A DNA stretch of 64,000 nucleotides from SURF-13 sp038924245 (lineage in GTDB: Bacteria; Pseudomonadota; Gammaproteobacteria; SURF-13), in NCBI GenBank assembly GCA_038924245.1, contig JBCKVB010000001.1, positions 1 to 64,000 on the forward strand, read 5' to 3'. Positions 1 through 8,307 of this stretch are shown one piece after another. The first letter of the stretch is position 1. The number at the start of each line of letters is the position of its first letter. The translations under genes were made by a program, and so were the position numbers. Under the pieces are notes generated by a model. The model had not been told where the DNA came from. It saw only the letters and a program-made list of their open reading frames with translations, and ran no database searches.

Positions 1-26
1 CGAAGGGGGCGCCGTTGAGCGCCGGG

Positions 27-482
27 TTAGGTTGCTCGGAAGCCACGACGCACCCACCCAAGAGCCCATCCGGAAAGATAGAGGCCGACGATAAACGCGA
101 GCCACCCGCCGACACCAAATGCCCATGCGGTTTGATTCTGTGAATGAGCAAGTCTATTCCTCGCCCTTGCCAAAGCGGACGCACGCTGTGCACGAAGATC
201 GAGTAGTCCCTGCGCGATTGCAACGACAGTTGGTGGTGACGTGGACATACCACGCTTAACGTGATTCGCAATTTCCTCTTTTGTGAGGTCATCTGGGAAG
301 TTGACACTGCCGAGTCCAGCAATCTCCGTGACGGTAACTTCCTTTGCAAGGCGCTGGGTATGATACGCGACGTCCTCGATTTCATCCGCAGAACGCAGAT
401 CGGAAAAGACGATTGCCGCAATCGCTACTAAAGAAAGTACAGAGGCCACTACCCACAGACGCTGCCAACCGTTCATTTGCAC
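27..482 (-). CDS. Small membrane protein of unknown function
   Basis: I do not recognise the family. The product is about 151 residues, with one hydrophobic helix near the N terminus (after MNGWQRLWVV) and a second near the C terminus (AFGVGGWLAFIVGLYLSGWA). The loop between them is charged and probably periplasmic. A GTG start at 482 is preferred because AGGAGG lies 7 nt upstream; the frame is open further up to 548, and an ATG lies two codons downstream. It faces the window edge, and the AT-rich stretch at 540-610 probably holds its promoter. Confidence 0.6.
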   Translation of the reverse strand: MQMNGWQRLWVVASVLSLVAIAAIVFSDLRSADEIEDVAYHTQRLAKEVTVTEIAGLGSVNFPDDLTKEEIANHVKRGMSTSPPTVVAIAQGLLDLRAQRASALARARNRLAHSQNQTAWAFGVGGWLAFIVGLYLSGWALGWVRRGFRAT

Positions 483-664
483 GATGATACCTCCTGCAAC
501 CTCCCAACTAGAAATAGACCCCCTAAATGATGCATTTAATTGCACCATTATAGGAGAATCTAGATTAAGTTAATATACTAACTATATGCTTCATATAGTT
601 TTATTACATATTATTGCACGCATCACAACGGGGTTGCCAGGCGTGTTATGCCCCGCTTGCTATT

Positions 665-1195
665 TCAGCTTGCCTTGGTCTTGATCCCGATCATAGCCGC
701 AATGCCCGCGAGCAGCAAACCCGCCAATATCATAACCGGGCCGATGCTGGTTTGGAGAACAGTCCAGGCCCATCCTTGGTCGAATATAACGGCGAGATAG
801 AGCATGCCGGAGTGCAACAGGGTGCCTAGAATAAACAGCCAACTGATGATCTCCTTAAAGAGTGTGGAGATTACAAGCATGCCCAATAATAATCCGACCG
901 CAATATTCAGCAGCGCCTCAAGGTTGCCGTGCGCGTGCGGGCCGCCTTTGATGTCGTTGATGGGTTGTTGGGCTTTAAGCTGATTGCTGAGCGCAAGGAT
1001 GGCGTCGGTTTGAGCATCCGCCAACAGGGCGTCCGGCGTGCCGCCTTTTACTTCGTTGAGTTGCGTGATGGCGGTGTTTTTTTCCGTGGTTGCCTGCTGT
1101 CGCTGGTCGATGTAGTTCAGCACCATGTAGGGGCCGAGTGCGGCGGTTAATACCAGGTACAAGAAACCAAACACGATGTTCTTTTTGCCTGCCAT
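665..1195 (-). CDS. Four-helix inner-membrane protein, unknown function
   Basis: The 176-residue product has a first membrane segment at residues 8-28, a polar probably periplasmic stretch to about residue 88, and three more hydrophobic helices (about 93-112, 116-136, 146-170), ending in a basic tail (GIKTKAS). This looks like an integral inner-membrane protein. No catalytic motif is visible and I do not recognise the family. It lies downstream of dsbC on the same strand, separated by a repeat copy, so co-transcription is possible but unproven. Confidence 0.65.
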   Translation of the reverse strand: MAGKKNIVFGFLYLVLTAALGPYMVLNYIDQRQQATTEKNTAITQLNEVKGGTPDALLADAQTDAILALSNQLKAQQPINDIKGGPHAHGNLEALLNIAVGLLLGMLVISTLFKEIISWLFILGTLLHSGMLYLAVIFDQGWAWTVLQTSIGPVMILAGLLLAGIAAMIGIKTKAS

Positions 1196-1223
1196 GTCTG
1201 CTTCTCCTTTTGACTAATGAAAA

Positions 1224-1291
1224 TAGATTAAGCCTTCTACCCTCCCCCTCGCCCAGACCCTTCGCTTCGCTCTTCCCTGCAAGGGAGGGGG
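1224..1291. repeat. Direct repeat copy 1, downstream of dsbC
   Basis: This stretch begins TAGATTAAGCC and runs through a C-rich block, CCCAGACCCTTCGCTT and CTTCCCTGCAAGGGAGGGGG. It is nearly identical to 2084-2154, which lies upstream of dsbC. The C-rich and G-rich ends can pair into a long hairpin. On the + strand it is followed by a T run, resembling a terminator for + transcription. Confidence 0.8.
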
Positions 1292-1321
1292 TTTTTTAAG
1301 ATGGGTTCGTTCTATTCACTC

Positions 1322-2071
1322 TCAGCGTTTAACTGCTGCGTTTGTGTTGATGAGTAACTCCACCAGGCGCTCCACGGATTCATAACCCGGTATCAGGCTG
1401 CCGTCTTCCAGAATCAGCGCGGGGGTGCCGCGGATGCCTAGGTCTCTCACCGCTTGCAGGTGCGGCTTGACAGGATTGTCGCAGGACTTCGCTTTCACGT
1501 CTTCGCCCGCCTTGGCGCGCGTCATCGCGCCCTTGCGGTCTTTTGAGCACCACACCGAAACGGCCTTCAGGTATGATTCGGAGTCTATTCCCGCGCGCGG
1601 ATAGGCTACATAGCGCACCCTGATGCCTTGCTGGTTAATTTTCGCCATGTCTTCATGCATTCTTCTGCACACCGAGCAATCGATATCGGTGAATATCGTC
1701 ACGGTATATTTCACTTGTTTGGGAGAAAACACGATCATGTCTTTTTCAGCGAGGGAATTGATAACCTTGAGGCGTGCTTCGGAGCGTGTTTTTTCGCTCA
1801 GGTTTGTTTCGGTTTTGAGATCAATCAGGTCGCCCTGGAACATGTAGCGGCCGTCTTTGTTGATATAAAACACCGTGGCGCCGTAATTCACTTCGTAGAT
1901 GCCGGGCACCGCCGTGGCTTTAAGGCTGTCCGGCTTTTGATCGGGAACCAGTTGCTGGAGTATTACCCGCACCGCCGCGAGTTCGTCTTGCGCGGCGGGA
2001 AGCGGTGCGCTCAGGCTGATTGCGCCGAGCAGTATGAGAACGGTTTTTAAATTGACAGTCTTGGCTGACAT
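1322..2071 (-). CDS. dsbC: Thiol:disulfide interchange protein DsbC
   Basis: Periplasmic disulfide isomerase that rearranges wrong disulfides in exported proteins and is kept reduced by DsbD. The 249-residue product has a signal peptide (hydrophobic residues 10-27, cleavage near PAAQ), an N-terminal dimerisation domain to about residue 85, and a thioredoxin-fold domain. The redox motif is C132-S-V-C135 rather than the usual CGYC. A second cysteine pair (C175, C197) corresponds to the structural disulfide, and the cis-proline is in GTP at 215-217. The gene lies between two copies of a 70-bp direct repeat. The assignment is firm; the active-site dipeptide is atypical and would be expected to alter redox potential. 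Confidence 0.93.
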   Translation of the reverse strand: MSAKTVNLKTVLILLGAISLSAPLPAAQDELAAVRVILQQLVPDQKPDSLKATAVPGIYEVNYGATVFYINKDGRYMFQGDLIDLKTETNLSEKTRSEARLKVINSLAEKDMIVFSPKQVKYTVTIFTDIDCSVCRRMHEDMAKINQQGIRVRYVAYPRAGIDSESYLKAVSVWCSKDRKGAMTRAKAGEDVKAKSCDNPVKPHLQAVRDLGIRGTPALILEDGSLIPGYESVERLVELLINTNAAVKR

Positions 2072-2083
2072 AAATTACACCTC

Positions 2084-2154
2084 TAGATTAAGCCTTTCAC
2101 CCCCCCCCCTCGCCCAGACCCTTCGCTTTGCTCTTCCCTGCAAGGGAGGGGGGT
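2084..2154. repeat. Direct repeat copy 2, upstream of dsbC
   Basis: Second copy of the repeat at 1224-1291. It shares the TAGATTAAGCC start, the C-run, CGCCCAGACCCTTCGCTTTG and the closing GGGAGGGGGG. The C-run is longer here (nine C). It occupies nearly all of the space between yajQ and dsbC. Confidence 0.8.
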
Positions 2155-2165
2155 TGAGATAGGTT

Positions 2166-2648
2166 CTAATCCCTGAAATTGATATATTGCAACGGTAAAT
2201 CCAATGGAGTTTTACGCAGCAGCGTAATCACGTCCTGCAAGTCATCGCGCTTTTTACCGCTCACCCGCACCTGGTCGCCCTGTATGGAGGCTTGCACCTT
2301 TAGACCGGAATCCTTGAGCAGTTTCACAATCTTTTTCGCGGTTTCCACCTCTATCCCCTCTTTCAGGGTGATTTTTTGCTGCGCCTTGCTGCCGCTGGTC
2401 ACGGGAGGATCAGCCTTCAGGCTTTGCACGTCCACGCTGCGCTTGGCGAGCTTGCCGTGCACGATGTCGAGTATTTGCTTGAGCTGAAACTCGGTGTCGC
2501 CGTGCAGGGTCAGGGTGTTTTCCTGATATTCGATGCTCGCGCTGGTGCCTTTGAAATCAAAGCGCGTGGCGACCTCGCGGCTGGCCTGATCCACCGCGTT
2601 GGCGAATTCGTGTTTGTTCACTTCAGAAACCACGTCGAACGAGGGCAT
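2166..2648 (-). CDS. yajQ: YajQ-family nucleotide-binding protein
   Basis: The 160-residue product matches the full length of the YajQ/UPF0234 family: N terminus MPSFDVVSEVNKHEF, then FDFKG, and the C-terminal RKTPLDLPLQYINFRD. Family members have two ferredoxin-like domains and bind cyclic-di-GMP or other nucleotides; in Xanthomonas and Pseudomonas they act as regulatory effectors. Cytosolic. It lies directly downstream of xerD on the same strand. The ATG start has GGAGGAGAAC just upstream. Confidence 0.93.
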   Translation of the reverse strand: MPSFDVVSEVNKHEFANAVDQASREVATRFDFKGTSASIEYQENTLTLHGDTEFQLKQILDIVHGKLAKRSVDVQSLKADPPVTSGSKAQQKITLKEGIEVETAKKIVKLLKDSGLKVQASIQGDQVRVSGKKRDDLQDVITLLRKTPLDLPLQYINFRD

Positions 2649-2680
2649 GTTCTCCTCCCGAAAATAGTTATCATATCATT

Positions 2681-3622
2681 TCAGCCCCTCGGATGATGTT
2701 GGGCGTGCAGCTCTTTGAGGCGCGCGCGCGCCACGTGGGTATAGATTTGCGTGGTGGAGAGGTCGCTGTGGCCGAGCAGCAGTTGCACCACGCGCAGGTC
2801 CGCGCCGTGATTCAACAGATGCGTGGCGAAGGCATGGCGGATGGTATGCGGGGACAGGGGTTTGTGGATTCCGGCCTTCTGCGCATGGTGCTTGATGCGA
2901 TACCAGAACGCCTGCCGCGTGAGTGGCCGCCCGGCCCGGCCGGGAAACACCAATGCGCTGACCGCCCGTTCCACCAACCGTGGGCGCGCCTTGTTGAGAT
3001 ATTCCTCCAGCCAGTGCACCGCCTCCTCGCCCAGCGGCACCAGCCGCTCCTTGTCGCCCTTGCCGGTGACGCGCAACACCTCCTGGCGCAGGTTGACCTG
3101 GGAAAGTTGCAGATTCACCAGTTCCGACACGCGCAGGCCGCAGGCATACAGCACCTCCAGCATGGCGCGGTCGCGCAGGCCGAGCGGCTCGTTTATGTCG
3201 GGCGCGGTAAGCAGGCTCTCGACCTCGGCCTCGGTCAAAAACTTGGGCAGCGGCCGCCCCAGCTTGGGCGCGGCCACCTGCGCGGTGGGATCAGCGTTTA
3301 ATCGCCCGCGCTGCACCCAGTGCCGGTAAAAACGTTTAAGGCTGGACAACAGGCGCGCTGTGGAACGCGGGCGTATGTTCTGCGCCGCGCGCGCGCCGAG
3401 ATAAGTCAGGACGTCTTCACGCCGCGCGTGTAAAAGAGTGGAATCCGCTACGCCGCGCTGAATAGCCAGCCAGCGGGCAAAATGGCTCAGGTCGGAACGG
3501 TAGGCGGATAAGGTGTTGCGGCTCAGGCCGCGTTCCATCCAGAGCGCGTCGAGGAAGGCCTCGATCTCGGCCAGGTCTGCCTCAGAAAGTGCGGCTGGCG
3601 GTGTGTCGTTCACGCCGCTCAT
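2681..3622 (-). CDS. xerD: Site-specific tyrosine recombinase XerD
   Basis: Resolves chromosome dimers at dif together with XerC and FtsK. The 313-residue protein has an N-terminal core-binding domain (about 15-105) and a catalytic domain with the complete set of residues: R164 (CGLRVSEL), K188, H259 and R262 (HTIRHAFATHLL), H285 (LLGHSDLSTTQIYTH) and the nucleophile Y294. XerC is about the same length; I chose XerD from the overall match of the C-terminal half. The first 41 nt overlap the 3' end of ogt, so the two are translationally close. There is no phage context, consistent with a housekeeping role. Confidence 0.9.
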   Translation of the reverse strand: MSGVNDTPPAALSEADLAEIEAFLDALWMERGLSRNTLSAYRSDLSHFARWLAIQRGVADSTLLHARREDVLTYLGARAAQNIRPRSTARLLSSLKRFYRHWVQRGRLNADPTAQVAAPKLGRPLPKFLTEAEVESLLTAPDINEPLGLRDRAMLEVLYACGLRVSELVNLQLSQVNLRQEVLRVTGKGDKERLVPLGEEAVHWLEEYLNKARPRLVERAVSALVFPGRAGRPLTRQAFWYRIKHHAQKAGIHKPLSPHTIRHAFATHLLNHGADLRVVQLLLGHSDLSTTQIYTHVARARLKELHAQHHPRG

Positions 3623-4067
3623 GTTCCAGCAAGCGGCGCTTTAAGGCAAGCTGTGCGCCGCCGGTTTTGCCAGAGTAGCCGCCCAAGCCGGTAGCCGACA
3701 CCACGCGGTGGCAGGGGATAACAATGGGGATGGGGTTGGCGCGGCAGGCGTTGCCCACCGCGCGCGGACTGGTGTGCAGACGTTCGGCCAATGCGCCGTA
3801 GGTGAGGGTCTGGCCTGTCTCGGATTGGAGCAGCGCGCGCCAGACGCGTTGTTGAAATGCCGTGCCGGGCGGGGCGAGCGGCAGTGAAAAACGCTTGCGG
3901 GGCTGGGTGAAATAGCTTTGCAGTTGGCGCACCACGCGCCGGGTCAACACGTCGCGCGGCGCAAGATTGGCGCTTCGGCCCGGTAGAAAATCCAGCGCGG
4001 TGAGCGCGCCGTTTTCGATACGCGCCCCCAATTTGGGCGCGCGTCCGCCCCAAGGTAAGGTGAACAC
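3582..4067 (-). CDS. ogt: Methylated-DNA--[protein]-cysteine S-methyltransferase
   Basis: Suicide repair enzyme that moves the methyl group from O6-methylguanine to its own cysteine. The acceptor is C119 in the motif IPIVIPCHRVV, followed by GLGGYSGKTGG and a C-terminal LKRRLLEHE. The helix-turn-helix (YGALAERLHTSPRAVGNACR) precedes it. The frame is open upstream into rplS, but a GTG at 4067, 11 nt downstream of the rplS stop, gives 161 residues, which is the normal length. The 3' end overlaps xerD. I call it Ogt rather than Ada because there is no regulatory domain. Confidence 0.88.
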   Translation of the reverse strand: MFTLPWGGRAPKLGARIENGALTALDFLPGRSANLAPRDVLTRRVVRQLQSYFTQPRKRFSLPLAPPGTAFQQRVWRALLQSETGQTLTYGALAERLHTSPRAVGNACRANPIPIVIPCHRVVSATGLGGYSGKTGGAQLALKRRLLEHERRERHTASRTF

Positions 4068-4077
4068 CGCCTGGTAA

Positions 4078-4431
4078 TTACGCCTCCCCAAGCTTTTCCT
4101 TGATGCGCGCTTGCTTGCCTTGTAGATCGCGCAGGTAATAAAGTTTGCTGCGCCGCACATCGCCGCGCCGCTTGAGCTTGATCTCCTGCAGGCTGGGGCT
4201 GTGGGTCTGGAACACGCGCTCCACGCCTTCGCCGTGCGATATCTTGCGCACGGTGAAGGAGGAATTCAAACCGCGGTTGCTCTTGGCGATCACCACGCCT
4301 TCGTAGGCCTGCAAGCGCTCGCGCGTGCCCTCCTTCACCTTGATCTGCACCACCACGGTGTCGCCCGGCGAAAAGGCCGGAATCTTGCGCGTCATCTGTT
4401 CGGCTTCGATTTGTTGAATGATGTTGTTCAT
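4078..4431 (-). CDS. rplS: 50S ribosomal protein L19
   Basis: The 117-residue protein has the typical L19 core: FSPGDTVVVQIKVKEGTRER, then AYEGVVIAKSNRGLNSSFTVRKIS, GEGVERVF, and the C-terminal RRGDVRRSKLYYLRD. It sits at the 30S-50S interface. It is the last gene of the conserved rpsP-rimM-trmD-rplS operon and is 36 nt downstream of trmD. Confidence 0.97.
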   Translation of the reverse strand: MNNIIQQIEAEQMTRKIPAFSPGDTVVVQIKVKEGTRERLQAYEGVVIAKSNRGLNSSFTVRKISHGEGVERVFQTHSPSLQEIKLKRRGDVRRSKLYYLRDLQGKQARIKEKLGEA

Positions 4432-4467
4432 AAGCGGCTCCTGACTAAATCCTTAAATTACTGCAAA

Positions 4468-5208
4468 TTATTGTTTGTATTCTTCAATAAACTCGTTCAA
4501 CAAGGCTTGCTGCTCCCGCGTCAATACCATCGCGGCCAGAAAGTCGGGGCGGCGCAACCAGGTGCGGCCCAGCGCCTGTTTCCTGCGCCAGCGCGCGATG
4601 GCCTGATGATCGCCCGACAGCAGCACCTCCGGTACGCTCAGCCCGTCTATCTGTTCCGGGCGCGTGTAATGCGGATAGTCGAGCAGGCCGTCCATGAACG
4701 AATCCTGCGCCGCCGAGTCTTCATGCCCCAGCACGCCGGGCAATAGACGGATCAAGGCGTCCATCACCACCAACGCCGCCAGTTCGCCGCCCGACAGCAC
4801 GTAATCGCCTATCGAGCACTCCTCATCCACCTGCGCGGCGATCAAACGCTCGTCCACGCCCTCATAACGCCCGGCGATCAGCAGCAGGCTCTCATAACCA
4901 GCCAGGCGCCGCGCACCCGCTTGCGTGAGGCGCTCGCCCTGCGGCGAGAGATACACCACGCGCGGCTTGCCGCCGAGCCCCGCGCGCGCCGCGTTGATCG
5001 CATCGCGCAGCGGCTGCACCTGCATCACCATGCCGGGGCCGCCGCCGTAGGGCCGGTCATCCACGTTACCGTGCGGGCTGTGCGTGTAATCGCGCGGATT
5101 CCACAGGCTCACCTTGACCAAGCCGTCGCGCACCGCGCGGCCCGTCACGCCGTACCCGCCGAACGCGGCGATCATGTCCGGAAACAGCGTAACTACGCCG
5201 ATTTCCAT
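4468..5208 (-). CDS. trmD: tRNA (guanine-N1)-methyltransferase TrmD
   Basis: Methylates G37 of tRNAs with a G at position 36, using S-adenosylmethionine, which prevents +1 frameshifting. The 246-residue SPOUT-class protein has the trefoil-knot segments: YLSPQGERLTQ, LIAGRYEGVDERLI and EECSIGDYVLSGGELAA. The N terminus MEIGVVTLFPDM is also characteristic. It lies between rimM and rplS. The usual short spacing to rimM is widened here by a 50-bp dispersed repeat (5221-5270). Confidence 0.97.
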   Translation of the reverse strand: MEIGVVTLFPDMIAAFGGYGVTGRAVRDGLVKVSLWNPRDYTHSPHGNVDDRPYGGGPGMVMQVQPLRDAINAARAGLGGKPRVVYLSPQGERLTQAGARRLAGYESLLLIAGRYEGVDERLIAAQVDEECSIGDYVLSGGELAALVVMDALIRLLPGVLGHEDSAAQDSFMDGLLDYPHYTRPEQIDGLSVPEVLLSGDHQAIARWRRKQALGRTWLRRPDFLAAMVLTREQQALLNEFIEEYKQ

Positions 5209-5220
5209 GGGCCGACTTCC

Positions 5221-5270
5221 GACGCACAGGGACGTGCTAGTGTCGCGGGAGGCAGGGAGCCGGGAGCGAC
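5221..5270. repeat. 50-bp dispersed repeat between rimM and trmD
   Basis: Matches 54226-54275, inside purN, at 48 of 50 positions and in the same orientation. It contains the hairpin core GCACAGGGACGTGC (5224-5237), which also occurs with one change (GCACAGGGATGTGC) at 17441-17454 and 35730-35743. It fills the rimM-trmD gap without touching either reading frame. Confidence 0.85.
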
Positions 5271-5275
5271 CACCG

Positions 5276-5806
5276 TTAAAACTCCGCGTCCCAATCCACC
5301 TGTATCACACCGCGCGCGAGGTCTACTTCGCGCAGCACATGCGGCAGCAGCGGAATCAGCCGCTCGCGCTCGCCTCGCACCACCAGCACGTCATTCGCGC
5401 CAGTTTCCAGAAAAGTCTCTGCCGTGCCGAGCGCGACCCCCTCCAGGTTGACCACCGTGAGGCCCAACATGTCGGCGTAATAGTATTCGCCCGCCTGCAG
5501 GTCCGGAAATTGGGTGCGCTGCGCGGCGATCTCCGCACCTACCCAGCGGCTCACATCATCCCGGTTCGCGCATCCCTCGAACAGCGCCACGACACTCTTT
5601 CCATGCTTGCGCCCCTCCACCACGCGCTGCGGGCTCCAGGCGCCCTGCCGGTCAGACTGCGCGCGCAAGTGCCAGGTGTGATAGCGGAGGATGTTTTCCG
5701 CGGGCGCGGTATAGGATTGCACCTTGACCCAGCCGCGCAGACCGTACAACCCGACAATCCGGCCGACGCTGACAAGCGGCGCGGCCTGTGCCGGTGTCGT
5801 GCTCAG
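5276..5806 (-). CDS. rimM: Ribosome maturation factor RimM
   Basis: Helps assemble the 30S head domain and binds S19. The N-terminal barrel begins VSVGRIVGLYGLRGWVKVQS; the PRC-barrel half includes GANDVLVVRG and ERLIPLLP. The TTG at 5749 would cut off the conserved VGRIVG segment, so translation must start upstream. No ATG, GTG or TTG is present in that interval. The best candidate is CTG at 5806, overlapping the rpsP stop (CTGAGC), giving 176 residues and a product starting M-STTPAQAAPLV. The function is secure; the start is an inference. Confidence 0.85.
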   Translation of the reverse strand: MSTTPAQAAPLVSVGRIVGLYGLRGWVKVQSYTAPAENILRYHTWHLRAQSDRQGAWSPQRVVEGRKHGKSVVALFEGCANRDDVSRWVGAEIAAQRTQFPDLQAGEYYYADMLGLTVVNLEGVALGTAETFLETGANDVLVVRGERERLIPLLPHVLREVDLARGVIQVDWDAEF

Positions 5807-6045
5807 GCGGCCTGCTGCGCGATCAGGTTGGCCACGCGCGACGAGGGCTTCGCGCCCTGCCCCAGCCAGTACTTGATCCGCTCCCGATCCACCGAAAGAC
5901 GCTGCTCCGACGCCTTGGCGATGGGGTTGAAAAATCCCACGCGCTCGATATAACGCCCGCCCAATGCGCGCCGGCTGTCGGCGACAACGATGCTATAAAA
6001 CGGCCGCTTCTTCGCGCCGCCACGTGCCAGTCGTATGGTTACCAT
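5803..6045 (-). CDS. rpsP: 30S ribosomal protein S16
   Basis: The 80-residue S16 starts MVTIRLARGGAKKRPFYSIV and contains VGFFNPIA and YWLGQGAKPS. An upstream in-frame start at 6090 is open but adds sequence not found in S16, so the ATG at 6045 is chosen. First gene of the rpsP-rimM-trmD-rplS operon; its stop codon overlaps the proposed CTG start of rimM. Confidence 0.96.
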   Translation of the reverse strand: MVTIRLARGGAKKRPFYSIVVADSRRALGGRYIERVGFFNPIAKASEQRLSVDRERIKYWLGQGAKPSSRVANLIAQQAA

Positions 6046-6181
6046 ATCCTCATCTTCCTCAAACCCGCGCTGAAGCGCGGCCTGCCGCAAAATTAAACGT
6101 TGAATTTTACTGGATTTTATGAAAATAAGGAAGGGCTGCCGCCGCCAGAGGGAGGTTGTCCCGCTCAGGCCTGCTTCCGCG

Positions 6182-6958
6182 CTACTTGTCCTTGCCCAGC
6201 GCCCTGGCCAGCGTGGAGAAAAGGTCCACCGGCAGCGGGAACACTATAGTGGTGGATCTGTCGGTGGCGATGGCGGACAGTGTTTGCATATAGCGCAACT
6301 GCATGGCCTCGGGCTGGCGGGCGAGTATTTGCGCGGCTTGCAGGAGTTTTTCCGAGGCCTGGAATTCACCCTCGGCATGGATCACCTTGGCGCGGCGCTC
6401 GCGCTCGGCTTCGGCCTGTTTGGCGATGGCGCGCACCATGGATGCGTCAATGTCCACGTGCTTGATTTCCACAGTGGAGACCTTGATACCCCAAGCGTCG
6501 GTCTGGGTATCAAGCGTCTGCTGGATGTCGAGGTTAAGCCGCTCACGCTCGGCCAGAATATCGTCCAGTTCGTGCTTGCCGAGCACGGAGCGCAGGGTGG
6601 TTTGGGCAAGCTGGCTGGTGGCGTTGAGAAAGTTTTCCACCTGGATGATGGCGCGTTGCGGATCCACCACGCGGAAATACACCACGGCGTTGACCTTGAC
6701 CGAAACATTGTCGCGCGAAATCACGTCCTGGCTGGGCACGTCAAACACCACGATGCGCAGATCCACGCGCACCATTTGCTGGATGCCGGGTATGATGAGG
6801 ATGAGGCCCGGACCCTTGACCTTCCAGAAACGGCCCAGTTGAAATACCACAGCGCGTTCGTATTCGCGCAGGATACGGAAGGAGGAAATAACAAGGAACG
6901 CGATGAGTAGTAGAAACACACCGATATAACTAAAGCCAAGATCAAATCCCACGATCAT
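6182..6958 (-). CDS. Slipin (stomatin/prohibitin-like SPFH protein)
   Basis: The 258-residue membrane-anchored SPFH protein has an N-terminal transmembrane helix (about residues 8-28: YIGVFLLLIAFLVISSFRIL), then the SPFH domain (REYERAVVFQLGRF, VPSQDVISRDNVSVKVNAVV) and a charged coiled-coil (about 180-225, rich in A, E and R). Slipins are thought to organise membrane microdomains and are paired with NfeD proteases. The ATG at 6958 overlaps the nfeD stop (ATGA), so the two are translationally coupled. The frame is open to 7090, but that part lies within nfeD and is not slipin-like. Confidence 0.92.
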   Translation of the reverse strand: MIVGFDLGFSYIGVFLLLIAFLVISSFRILREYERAVVFQLGRFWKVKGPGLILIIPGIQQMVRVDLRIVVFDVPSQDVISRDNVSVKVNAVVYFRVVDPQRAIIQVENFLNATSQLAQTTLRSVLGKHELDDILAERERLNLDIQQTLDTQTDAWGIKVSTVEIKHVDIDASMVRAIAKQAEAERERRAKVIHAEGEFQASEKLLQAAQILARQPEAMQLRYMQTLSAIATDRSTTIVFPLPVDLFSTLARALGKDK

Positions 6959-8307
6959 TCTCCTTTTGCTACCGCTGGTATGACAATAAGAATCAGGCCG
7001 TCCATGCCGGTTACCCTGACACGCAACCCCGGCATCAGCCGGGCCGCGCTTTGCACGCGCCAAAGTTCGCTGTGCACACGCGCCCAGCATTGTCCGTCCG
7101 GGCAGGTGATTATTTCACCTTCACTACCGATGATCTCCTCGCTGCCGCTCACCACCGGCCGCCGGTGACCCTTGAGCGCGAGTCTCCCGATGGCGACGAT
7201 GATCACCGCGCTGATGACGCCCAGGAAGATAATCAGGGAAATGGGAATGCCGAAGCCCGGCACCTCGGTGTCAATCAGAATCACGGCGCCAATGCTAAAA
7301 GCGGTAACACCACCCAAGCCTAACACGCCGAAGCTGGGAGCGAAAGCTTCGGCCACCATGAAGGCGATGCCGAGCAAGATGAGTGCGAGACCGGCGTAGT
7401 TCACCGGCAACAGGTGCAGCGCATACAGACCCAATAGCAGGCAGATAGCGCCGACCACGCCCGGCACGCCTAAACCGGGATTGTAGAACTCGAACAGCAG
7501 GCCGTAGATGCCGATCATCATCAGAATCAGCGCGATGCCGGGATTGGTGATCACCGACAGGAACCTGGAGCGCCAGTCGGGCTCGTAACTGATGCTGGGC
7601 GCGGCGGCGGTGGCGAGCGTCACTGCGCCGCTTGCCAGCTCGATTTTCCTGCCGTCCAGTTGTTGCATAAGATGCGCGAGATCGTCCGCGACATAGTCAA
7701 TCACCTTGAGCTGCAAGGCTTCAGTGGCGGACAGGCTGACCGCCTCGCGCACCGCCCGCTCCGCCCATTCGGCATTGCGCCCCCGCAACTGAGCGAGCCC
7801 GCGGATATAAGCGGCAGCGTCATGCACCGCCTTTTCGCTCATCGCGTCCTTGGGGGTTTCAGCGGGCGGTTTAGCTGGATCAGCGCCGGGCCTTTGCGGG
7901 GTCGGCCCGGGGCTGGGTAGCCCAATGGGCATGGGGGTGGCGGCGCCCAGGTTGGTGCCGGGCGTCATGGCGGCGATGTGGCTGGCGTAAAGGATATAAG
8001 TACCGGCGCTGGCGGCGCGCGCGCCGCTGGGCGCAACGTAGCTTGCCACCGGCACCGGGGAGGCGAGGATGGCCTTGATGATCTGGCGCATGGAGCTGTC
8101 CAACCCGCCGGGGGTGTCCATGCGCAGCACGACGAGTTGGGCGCCCTCCAGGGCCGCGTGATCAAGCCCCCGCGTCACATAATCGGCGCTGGCGGGGCCA
8201 ATCCCGCCTTCCAGCTTCAGCAGCATGACCGGCGCGGACAGGGCCAGCGTCGGGGCGAGCGCCAGCAGCGATCCAAGCAGCCATGCGGTTTTACTCAGCC
8301 TCACCAA
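6955..8307 (-). CDS. nfeD: Membrane-bound NfeD-family serine protease
   Basis: Long-form NfeD of 450 residues: signal peptide (1-24), a ClpP-like protease domain (about 27-225), several transmembrane helices (about 250-375) and a C-terminal OB-fold domain. The catalytic serine is probably S100 in GARAASAGTYI, and the lysine is in SEKAVHDAAAYIRG, by comparison with the archaeal 1510-N protease. A proline-rich insert (PSPGPTPQRPGADPAKPPAE) lies between them. The downstream slipin is the likely partner and substrate, as established for archaeal pairs. The start is ATG with a normal signal peptide. Confidence 0.92.
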   Translation of the reverse strand: MVRLSKTAWLLGSLLALAPTLALSAPVMLLKLEGGIGPASADYVTRGLDHAALEGAQLVVLRMDTPGGLDSSMRQIIKAILASPVPVASYVAPSGARAASAGTYILYASHIAAMTPGTNLGAATPMPIGLPSPGPTPQRPGADPAKPPAETPKDAMSEKAVHDAAAYIRGLAQLRGRNAEWAERAVREAVSLSATEALQLKVIDYVADDLAHLMQQLDGRKIELASGAVTLATAAAPSISYEPDWRSRFLSVITNPGIALILMMIGIYGLLFEFYNPGLGVPGVVGAICLLLGLYALHLLPVNYAGLALILLGIAFMVAEAFAPSFGVLGLGGVTAFSIGAVILIDTEVPGFGIPISLIIFLGVISAVIIVAIGRLALKGHRRPVVSGSEEIIGSEGEIITCPDGQCWARVHSELWRVQSAARLMPGLRVRVTGMDGLILIVIPAVAKGE

